From NCBI GenBank assembly GCA_027858355.1, contig JAQICW010000290.1:1-19915 (forward strand): a DNA stretch of 19,915 bases, written 5' to 3'. This stretch comes from Desulfobacula sp. GTDB lineage: Bacteria; Desulfobacterota; Desulfobacteria; Desulfobacterales; Desulfobacteraceae. This document shows positions 14,091-19,915 of this stretch, one piece after another. The position numbers were made by a program, and so were the translations under genes. Numbering within the stretch: position 1 is the stretch's first letter; each line of letters begins with the position of its first letter. Under the pieces are notes generated by a model that was not told where the DNA came from, did no database searches, and saw only the letters and a program-made list of their open reading frames with translations.

Positions 14091-15163
14091 CCCTTTACAC
14101 AAATAAAAAACAGATCTCTCTGATGATATCACTTCTGGTGATCGCTTCTTTATTTGTTATTTCATGCCAAAAACATGTTTCAAAAGGTGACGCATATAAG
14201 GAAGTCCCTTTAATTGTCTGGCCAAAACCACCTGAGACAGCGAGAATAAAATTTATAAGTTCTGTTTCAAATCCATTGGATTTCTCCATCCGGCAAGGAA
14301 TATTCAAGAAATTTATTGATTATCTTGCAGGAAAAACCATTCATTCAATTGTGTCTCCCTATGGTGTTGAAACGGATTCAAACCACAACCTTTATGTGGT
14401 GGATACCTATCTTAAAATCGTGCATGTATTTAATGTCGAGCAAAAGGAATATTATGCTTTCCCAAAGAACAAAACAAAATTTTCATCACCCATTGATCTT
14501 GCGATTGATAATAAAAGGGGCAGGATCTTTGTCAGCGATTCACAACAGGGGGTTGTTAAGATTTTTGATGGTAAAGGCAAAAAATATACCGGAGAAATCG
14601 GAAAAGGTGTTTTTGAAAGACCTACCGGTATTGCAATAAATGAAAACACATCTGAACTGCTTGTCATAGACACATTAAGTTCAAACATTTTCAGGTACAA
14701 CCTGGAGACCCTGAGCTTAATAGGAATTTTCGGACAGAGCGGGATAAAAAGCGGCAAACTTCACTATCCCACCAATATTTTTGTAGGAAAAGACGGGAGC
14801 ATTATAGTTTCGGATTCACTTAACTTCAGGGTCCAGGTTTTTTCCTCCAATGGCACTTTTCAAAGAACATTCGGCAGTGCCGGAGATAACCCGGGCTACT
14901 TTACAAGACCCAAAGGTGTTGCATCAGACAGTGAAGGCAATATATATGTTGTAGACAACCTTTTTGATAATATTCAAATATTTGATAAACAAAACAGGCT
15001 CTTAATGGCATTTGGCAACCATGGTAAGAACTCAGGGGAGTTTTGGATGCCAACAGGAATTTTTATAGATAAAAATGACAGGATCTATGTTGCCGACTCT
15101 TACAATAAACGGATACAGATCTTTCAATTTTTAAAGACCAACCCCATAAAGGCGGAAGATTAG
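14084..15163 (+). CDS. NHL-repeat beta-propeller lipoprotein 2
   Basis: 359 residues; signal with lipobox VISC (Cys28), then a lead-in (PKPPETARIKFISSVS) like that of the first NHL protein, then about six NHL blades (e.g. FERPTGIAIN, HYPTNIFVGKDGSIIVSDS, FTRPKGVASDSEGNIYVVDN, WMPTGIFIDKNDRIYVADS). Unlike its paralogue at 10995 it closes with a regular last blade (YNKRIQIFQF). It has no haem motif. Its start overlaps the barrel stop and its own stop overlaps or abuts the next start, so barrel, NHL protein and 12-haem cytochrome are translationally linked and probably made in fixed ratio. Partnership with the barrel is an inference. Confidence 0.88.
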   Translation: MVALYTNKKQISLMISLLVIASLFVISCQKHVSKGDAYKEVPLIVWPKPPETARIKFISSVSNPLDFSIRQGIFKKFIDYLAGKTIHSIVSPYGVETDSNHNLYVVDTYLKIVHVFNVEQKEYYAFPKNKTKFSSPIDLAIDNKRGRIFVSDSQQGVVKIFDGKGKKYTGEIGKGVFERPTGIAINENTSELLVIDTLSSNIFRYNLETLSLIGIFGQSGIKSGKLHYPTNIFVGKDGSIIVSDSLNFRVQVFSSNGTFQRTFGSAGDNPGYFTRPKGVASDSEGNIYVVDNLFDNIQIFDKQNRLLMAFGNHGKNSGEFWMPTGIFIDKNDRIYVADSYNKRIQIFQFLKTNPIKAED

Positions 15164-15165
15164 TG

Positions 15166-16893
15166 ATGGATAAGTTTTTTTCTATAAATATTTTGGCTGT
15201 TTTTCTGGTGCTTGCACTCCCTTTTTCCACGGCGTTTCCGGGAACAATACAAACGACCAGACACAATTTATCTGTAACCGGTCCCGGCATTAATAAAGCA
15301 GCTACAGAAGATGAAATTTGTATCTTCTGCCATGTCCCCCATGGCGGGAGGACCGATATCCCTTTTCTCTGGAACCGCGCAAACCCGACAACGACCTATA
15401 CGCCTTATGCAAGTTCAACCCTCCATGTAACACCCGGACAACCCACAGGTGCATCACGGCAATGTTTAAGCTGTCATGACGGAACCATTGCCCTTGGCGG
15501 GCTTGTCTCAAGACCGGACGAGGTCCTTTTTGCCGGTGGAATAAGGTTCATGCCACCGGGAGATTCAAATCTGGGTACGGATCTGTCTGATGATCATCCG
15601 ATCTCATTTATTTATGATTCAAGCCTGGCCCTTGCAAACGGGGAGCTTGAATTGCCATCAACATTACCCCAGCAAATAAAACTTGATAAAGATAACATGC
15701 TCCAGTGTACCGCCTGCCATAATCCCCATGATAATACGTTTGAAAAATTTCTGGTTACGTCCACTCAATATTCCGGTCTGTGCACTGCCTGCCACTCCCG
15801 GACCGGCTGGAATTTAAGCTCTCATTCTGTTTCCAGTGCCCCATGGAATGGTCAGGGAACCAATCCATGGCCTGATACAACTTACACGACTGTCGCGCAA
15901 AATGGATGTAACAACTGCCATACCTCTCACTCGGCAGGGGGTAAAGAAAGACTTTTACACTATGCTTTTGAAGAGGATAATTGTCTGACCTGCCATAATT
16001 CAAATGTCGCATCCAAAAACATAGAAACTCAATTAACAAAACAATATACGCACCCGGTACAAAACTTTACCAATGATCATGATGCAGCAGAGAGCTTTGT
16101 TTCCGGTACCGTACCGGACCATGTTGAGTGTGTGGACTGCCATAATCCCCATCAGGCCGATAACAGCGCATCTCCCGGTCCGCCATTAATATCGGGAGCC
16201 AGTAAAGGGGTGTTGGGAATAGACTCCAATGGACAGGAGATTACCGAAGTTCAAAATCTTTATTCAGTCTGTTTTAAATGCCATGGTGATAACAATGTCA
16301 TCTCGGCTTTCCCCATCACCCGGCAAATTGACCAGCTCAATACACGCCTGGAATTTGCGCCGGGCAATCCGTCCTTTCACCCTGTTGAATCGATGGGAAT
16401 CAACCCTGATGTTCCCAGTCTTTTACCCGGTTATACAAAAAACAGCATTATAAGTTGCACGGATTGCCATAACAATGATGAGGCAACCGGTCCAAAAGGA
16501 CCCCATGGTTCAAGCTATAAGTTCCTGTTGGAAAGAAACTACAATACAAATGATTACACCACGGAAACCCCTTTTGAATATGATTTGTGCTATAAATGCC
16601 ACAGCCGGACCAGCCTTATGGAAGATAAGAGCGGCTTTGTGCATCAGGAGCACCTTGGTCACCAGACACCCTGCTCTGCCTGTCATGACCCACACGGCAT
16701 AAGCAGTTCCCAGGGAAATATCACCAATAACAGTCATCTGATAAATTTCGATATTACAATCGTTCAACCCAGCAATCAGGGGCTCAGATATTTTGAAGAT
16801 CAGGGAAGATTCAAAGGAACGTGCTTTTTAAAATGCCATGGAAAAGATCATAATGGATGGGGGTATGACGAATTTAATCACTGGGAGAATTAA
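15166..16893 (+). CDS. 12-haem c-type cytochrome (11 CXXCH + 1 CX3CH) with an N-terminal tetrahaem module
   Basis: About 575 residues; signal peptide to about residue 25. Residues ~30-215 reproduce the fold landmarks of the small tetrahaem cytochromes: HNLS, CIFCHVPHGG (haem at 52), FLWNR, CLSCHDGTIAL, DDHPISF, CTACHNPHD and CTACH. Then follow seven more CXXCH and a final CX3CH (CFLKCH, residues 553-558). I chose ATG 15166, eight bases after GGAAG; GTG 15163 overlapping the previous stop is possible. Downstream of the barrel and a lipoprotein, it is a good candidate for the haem subunit that sits in or on the barrel, its N-terminal module perhaps meeting the small extracellular cytochromes (inference). 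No lipobox or C-terminal anchor is seen. Confidence 0.9.
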   Translation: MDKFFSINILAVFLVLALPFSTAFPGTIQTTRHNLSVTGPGINKAATEDEICIFCHVPHGGRTDIPFLWNRANPTTTYTPYASSTLHVTPGQPTGASRQCLSCHDGTIALGGLVSRPDEVLFAGGIRFMPPGDSNLGTDLSDDHPISFIYDSSLALANGELELPSTLPQQIKLDKDNMLQCTACHNPHDNTFEKFLVTSTQYSGLCTACHSRTGWNLSSHSVSSAPWNGQGTNPWPDTTYTTVAQNGCNNCHTSHSAGGKERLLHYAFEEDNCLTCHNSNVASKNIETQLTKQYTHPVQNFTNDHDAAESFVSGTVPDHVECVDCHNPHQADNSASPGPPLISGASKGVLGIDSNGQEITEVQNLYSVCFKCHGDNNVISAFPITRQIDQLNTRLEFAPGNPSFHPVESMGINPDVPSLLPGYTKNSIISCTDCHNNDEATGPKGPHGSSYKFLLERNYNTNDYTTETPFEYDLCYKCHSRTSLMEDKSGFVHQEHLGHQTPCSACHDPHGISSSQGNITNNSHLINFDITIVQPSNQGLRYFEDQGRFKGTCFLKCHGKDHNGWGYDEFNHWEN

Positions 16894-16895
16894 AA

Positions 16896-16915
16896 AAATT
16901 AATACATATTAATTT
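16896..16915. repeat. AT-only palindrome before the second quinol-oxidase genes
   Basis: AAATTAATA (16896-16904) and TATTAATTT (16907-16915) are perfect 9-base inverted copies separated by CA, in the 42-bp gap between the 12-haem gene and the heptahaem gene. It could be an operator, a weak AT hairpin or an internal promoter region; nothing further supports any of these. Confidence 0.4.
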
Positions 16916-16935
16916 AATATAAAAAGAGGGAGTCC

Positions 16936-17991
16936 ATGACACAAAAGAAAATTTGTAAAACTATTCTTGTACTTAGCGTAGTCGCAGTATGCCTGATCTT
17001 GAGCAGCCCAAAATTCTCAATTGCTTCAGACGTAGGGAATTGTCTTTTATGTCATAAATACCCGGGATTAAGCAGGATTGAAGGAGACAAAGGGATTTTC
17101 AGGCTTCTTTATGTGAATGAGGAAACGTTTAACTCAAGCATGCATGCAAAGGTAAAATGTGAGGGGTGTCATACAGACATCAAAAAAATACCCCATGAGC
17201 CTGCCAAAAAGGTCGACTGTTTAACTCAGTGCCATATTGTTGAGCCTTCCAGTGAACAAAAATTTTCCCATAAAGATGTCGCAGATTTCTTAGAAAACAG
17301 TATACACGGTAAATTGGACAAGGCTAAACAGCCTAAGAAATTCCCTGATGATCTACCGACATGCAAAAAGTGTCATGACAATCCCTTATTCCGCCCTGTC
17401 TCCTTTAATAAAACAATAATGCCGGGAATTTCCGAACAGGCTCTGGGTCGATGCCGCGTCTGCCATAAAAAGGAGGAATTTATTTACCGCTTCTACAATC
17501 ATGTGACCACCCGGTTGCGCAGAAGCAGGAATCCGAAAAATATAACCGAAGTCTGTGTCAGATGCCATGATGATATTAAGCTTGTAAAAAGACATGATTT
17601 ATCTATAAAAGCCGTAGCAACGTATAAGGATAGTTTTCACGGCAAGGCCGCTGAATTTATGGACGAAAGAATTCCAGACTGTCTGGATTGTCATGTTAAC
17701 AGAGGGGAATCCGTTCACCAGATGCTCAGTTCAAAAGACACCTTGTCTTCCACACATAAAAACAACAAATACGCAAACAGCTCAAATATAGAATGCCACC
17801 CAAAGGCATCTCCCAGACTTGCACAATTTCAGGTCCACGCTAAATTCAGCAAGAGCCAGAACCCTGAGCGATACTATTTTCAATCGGCGTTCATTGTTTT
17901 GACCGGTGGTACGCTTCTGCCGCTTTTGGGGATAATGTTACTGGATTCGATTCGCCGATTGTTCCCCAATATATCTCGAAGGAGGAAATAG
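16936..17991 (+). CDS. Membrane-anchored heptahaem cytochrome c, paralogue 2 (CbcA-like by architecture)
   Basis: 351 residues; signal peptide to about residue 31; haems at 36 (CLLCH), then CEGCH, CLTQCH at 95-100 (CX3CH), CKKCH, CRVCH, CVRCH and CLDCH. A single-Cys ECH site at about 287 matches the one in the paralogue at 2711. A C-terminal helix at about 316-338 followed by a basic tail (RRLFPNISRRRK) fixes the haem domain in the periplasm. GAGGGAG lies four bases before ATG. The next gene starts 4 bp after its stop, so it pairs with a cytochrome b as the heptahaem electron acceptor of a quinol-oxidising complex. Its presence in the conduit operon suggests this second complex is dedicated to the outer-membrane route (inference). 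Confidence 0.9.
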   Translation: MTQKKICKTILVLSVVAVCLILSSPKFSIASDVGNCLLCHKYPGLSRIEGDKGIFRLLYVNEETFNSSMHAKVKCEGCHTDIKKIPHEPAKKVDCLTQCHIVEPSSEQKFSHKDVADFLENSIHGKLDKAKQPKKFPDDLPTCKKCHDNPLFRPVSFNKTIMPGISEQALGRCRVCHKKEEFIYRFYNHVTTRLRRSRNPKNITEVCVRCHDDIKLVKRHDLSIKAVATYKDSFHGKAAEFMDERIPDCLDCHVNRGESVHQMLSSKDTLSSTHKNNKYANSSNIECHPKASPRLAQFQVHAKFSKSQNPERYYFQSAFIVLTGGTLLPLLGIMLLDSIRRLFPNISRRRK

Positions 17992-17995
17992 ACAA

Positions 17996-18823
17996 ATGGG
18001 AAGACAAATTAAAATAGCCAATGGTAAGAAATATTTCTTCCGGTTCACGGTTAACCAGCGATTACAGCATATTATACTTGCTACAGCAGTGGTTATTCTT
18101 GTTTTAACCGGCATGCCCTTAAAATTTCATGACGCTTTCTGGGCAAACTATATGTATACTCTGGTTGGAGGGATCACAGTCGCACCCGTTATTCACCGAA
18201 TTGCAGGCACTATCCTGCTGATTTTATTTATTTATCACGTCATATATATGGTAACAATTATTTATAAAGGGCAAATTGTGCCCTTGAGAAAAAAGGAAGG
18301 GCTTACTACTGGAAAATTGATAAAATTATTAATAAATCAACCATTGCTCCCAAATCTAAAAGATGCAAAGGATATCTTTTCTCTACTGAAATATTTGCTT
18401 TTCACGACGGGTGAACATCCACATGGCGCCCGATTCACCTGGAAAGAAAAATTTGATTACTGGGCCCCTTTCTGGGGAATTGCAGTTATTGGGTTAACCG
18501 GTATAATTATGTGGAACGAAGAGCTCGCCTCGCAGATTATACCGGGCAGTGCCATTAATTATGCCTTGATCGCCCACAGTGATGAAGCACTATTGGCTGG
18601 CTTGTTTCTGTTTATCTGGCATTGGTATAATGTTCATTACTCGACCTCTGTATTTCCCATGGGAACAGTTTTCCTTACAGGATACCTTTCCGAAGAACTC
18701 ATGGTGGAAGAGCATTATGAATATTATGTTGAGGTGATGAAAAAGGAGGGATATGAAGATGAAATCCTTCCTGCGCTTGGCTATGAAATCGATGAACCTG
18801 AAACGACAAAGGCTCTTTCCTGA
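17996..18823 (+). CDS. Di-haem cytochrome b, inner-membrane quinol oxidase subunit (CbcB-like by architecture)
   Basis: 275 residues, no signal peptide, four membrane helices (about 24-44, 62-89, 155-174, 190-212). His25, His67, His81, His194 and His209 all align with His residues in the fusion protein at 3900, so they are candidate ligands of two b haems. The family is the formate dehydrogenase/hydrogenase-type cytochrome b. It stops at an acidic cytoplasmic tail just where the fusion protein continues into a fifth helix and c domain; here those parts are encoded by the next gene. AAGGAGG lies in the end of the previous gene, about 11 bases before ATG, and the stop overlaps the next start (TGATG). 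Confidence 0.92.
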   Translation: MGRQIKIANGKKYFFRFTVNQRLQHIILATAVVILVLTGMPLKFHDAFWANYMYTLVGGITVAPVIHRIAGTILLILFIYHVIYMVTIIYKGQIVPLRKKEGLTTGKLIKLLINQPLLPNLKDAKDIFSLLKYLLFTTGEHPHGARFTWKEKFDYWAPFWGIAVIGLTGIIMWNEELASQIIPGSAINYALIAHSDEALLAGLFLFIWHWYNVHYSTSVFPMGTVFLTGYLSEELMVEEHYEYYVEVMKKEGYEDEILPALGYEIDEPETTKALS

Positions 18824-19695
18824 TGAAAACCATTTTTACCAAACTCTATCTATTAGCCATTATAGCGGTTACGATATGTCTGATGGTTCTCATATGGAAT
18901 CTGACTTTCGGCCATATCGTGGAAGAGTATAAAGAAAGAAAAGAATTTGAACAAGCCTCCACTGGGGCCGATCAAAAAGAGAATGCCATTAAAAAAGAAA
19001 ACTTTAAAGATTTGATTCTTGACAGCGAAGAAAGGGTTAAACACTACCTGGGATACAAGATTCTGGATGTAAAAAGAATTGAAGGCCATTTCCATCATAT
19101 TGATTATGAACAGGTTCCTGATAAAAGATCCTATTGTATCTCTTGTCATGGTGATATCCCCCATGACAAGATAAAGGAAATCCGGGCCTTTGCAAACATG
19201 CATGCCTCATTTATTGCCTGCCAGACGTGTCATGTCAAGCTTGAAAAAGATGATATTACAAATGTTTATAAATGGTATGACCGTACAAGCGGTGAGATTG
19301 TGGCAAGCCCTGTTAAAGAGGGTGTTCTGCCCGGAATTTATCAAGCCAAAATCATTCCTTTTGAAAAAAAAGACGGGTTGCTTCAAAGGATGGATAATCA
19401 GGAAAGGATGGATTTTGCAGCAGAGTTCAAACTAAATGAACCTATGTTATCAGAGCTGCAAAAAACAAAGGCAAAAAAAATTATTCATAATTTAATCAGC
19501 AAGCAGCCTTATTCATGTGAGGATTGTCACCAGACAAAAGCGCCGCTTTTGCCCTTTGAAGACTTAGGTTATACCAGAAAAAGAGTGAATGCTTTTCTTG
19601 GCACGGAAGTAATTGGTATGATAAAAAATTATTCTGAATTTTACATGCCCAGAATGCTAAATCCCGGATTCGGAGAAGAAAAAAAAGAAAAATGA
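18823..19695 (+). CDS. Membrane-anchored trihaem cytochrome c
   Basis: 290 residues; one N-terminal helix (about 7-30) that is probably an uncleaved anchor, then a charged linker and a periplasmic domain with CISCH at about 105, CQTCH at about 133 and CEDCH at about 227. Shared segments with the C-terminal part of the fusion protein at 3900 include GHFHxxD, CxxCHGxxPH, ANMHASFIAC and the ending LGYTRKRVN...EVIGMIKNY. It is therefore the split-off c domain of the same enzyme and should act with the cytochrome b and heptahaem proteins encoded just upstream. It overlaps the neighbours by 1 base upstream and by 4 bases (ATGA) downstream. Confidence 0.92.
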   Translation: MKTIFTKLYLLAIIAVTICLMVLIWNLTFGHIVEEYKERKEFEQASTGADQKENAIKKENFKDLILDSEERVKHYLGYKILDVKRIEGHFHHIDYEQVPDKRSYCISCHGDIPHDKIKEIRAFANMHASFIACQTCHVKLEKDDITNVYKWYDRTSGEIVASPVKEGVLPGIYQAKIIPFEKKDGLLQRMDNQERMDFAAEFKLNEPMLSELQKTKAKKIIHNLISKQPYSCEDCHQTKAPLLPFEDLGYTRKRVNAFLGTEVIGMIKNYSEFYMPRMLNPGFGEEKKEK

Positions 19696-19877
19696 TTCAA
19701 TTTAGATTTATCTATTCTTTAATTATCCTGTTTATACTGACGGTATCCAATGCATTCGGGATAAATTTAGTTCCGGTTACCAAACTCTTTGAAATTACGC
19801 ATGAGTTCAATGAACCCAGTGAGGTGGCGGTATCTCCCGAAGGATTAATTTATATTGTTGATGCTTTTTCAGTTTAA
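19692..19877 (+). pseudogene. Truncated NHL-repeat exported protein (third NHL gene)
   Basis: Starts with an ATGA overlap to the trihaem gene and encodes a signal peptide (about residues 1-23), then the beginning of an NHL propeller (FNEPSEVAVSPEGLIYIVD). The chain then reads AFSV and stops after 61 residues, where a normal NHL protein would continue for several hundred. Family likeness ends abruptly at the VD before the stop (near 19862), so the gene seems broken by an insertion, deletion or rearrangement rather than by a single base change. The continuation lies outside the window, so an interrupted gene resuming further on cannot be excluded. Its place in the operon suggests that the intact form worked with the second quinol-oxidase set. 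Confidence 0.6.
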
Positions 19878-19883
19878 CCTTTT

Positions 19884-19915
19884 GGTTTACTATAAGGTTT
19901 ACAAATTGCTTATAG
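19884..19915. repeat. Small direct and inverted repeats at the window end
   Basis: GGTTTAC occurs at 19884-19890 and 19896-19902, and CTATAAG (19890-19896) is inverted as CTTATAG (19909-19915). These short repeats follow directly on the point where the NHL gene breaks off. They might be part of a mobile-element end, but too little sequence is visible to say so. Confidence 0.3.

Overview
The window looks like a chromosomal piece of a low-GC, Gram-negative, strictly respiratory bacterium, most likely in the Desulfobacterota (Desulfobacterales-like). This is inferred from the density of multiheme c-type cytochromes, paired-CXXCH and NHL-repeat families, sigma-54 promoters, TTG/ATG starts and AT-rich spacers; no taxonomic marker gene is present. 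I count 79 CXXCH haem motifs plus 4 CX3CH motifs in ten proteins, so almost the whole window is devoted to moving electrons across the cell envelope.

Layout. On the minus strand at the left edge are a 12-haem cytochrome (10-1491) and, upstream of it, a short PAS protein (1588-2148) that stops at the start of a second PAS repeat. A 31-bp perfect tandem duplication lies just upstream of the PAS gene. A 560-bp AT-rich spacer carries a sigma-54 promoter reading right. It drives operon 1 (2711-9245): a membrane-anchored heptahaem cytochrome, a cytochrome b fused to a trihaem c domain, a hybrid hexahaem cytochrome and a giant 24-haem cytochrome. A hairpin terminator follows, then a second sigma-54 promoter. 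Operon 2 (9534 to the right edge) holds tetrahaem and pentahaem small cytochromes, an NHL-propeller lipoprotein, an outer-membrane beta-barrel, a second NHL lipoprotein, a 12-haem cytochrome, a second heptahaem cytochrome, a stand-alone cytochrome b, a membrane-anchored trihaem cytochrome, and a third NHL protein that breaks off near the window end.

Working model (inference). The two heptahaem c / cytochrome b / trihaem c sets are paralogous inner-membrane quinol oxidases, similar in architecture to Geobacter CbcBA/CbcL. They would pass electrons to periplasmic or surface multihaem carriers (6-, 12- and 24-haem). The barrel with its flanking NHL lipoproteins and the 12-haem protein would form an outer-membrane porin-cytochrome conduit. 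The small tetra- and pentahaem proteins would be extracellular carriers and may be subunits of OmcE-type filaments. Together this would be an extracellular electron transfer system, for metals, electrodes or a syntrophic partner.

The most notable observations are: (i) a shared palindromic element, TGTAyGATTTTCGkACA, placed 155-157 bp upstream of both sigma-54 promoters together with a second shared block, pointing to one enhancer-binding regulator for both operons; (ii) growth of a 12-haem cytochrome into a 24-haem one by three extra ~150-residue tetrahaem units; (iii) a hybrid cytochrome joining modules of its two upstream neighbours; and (iv) fused versus split forms of the cytochrome b/c gene within one locus.
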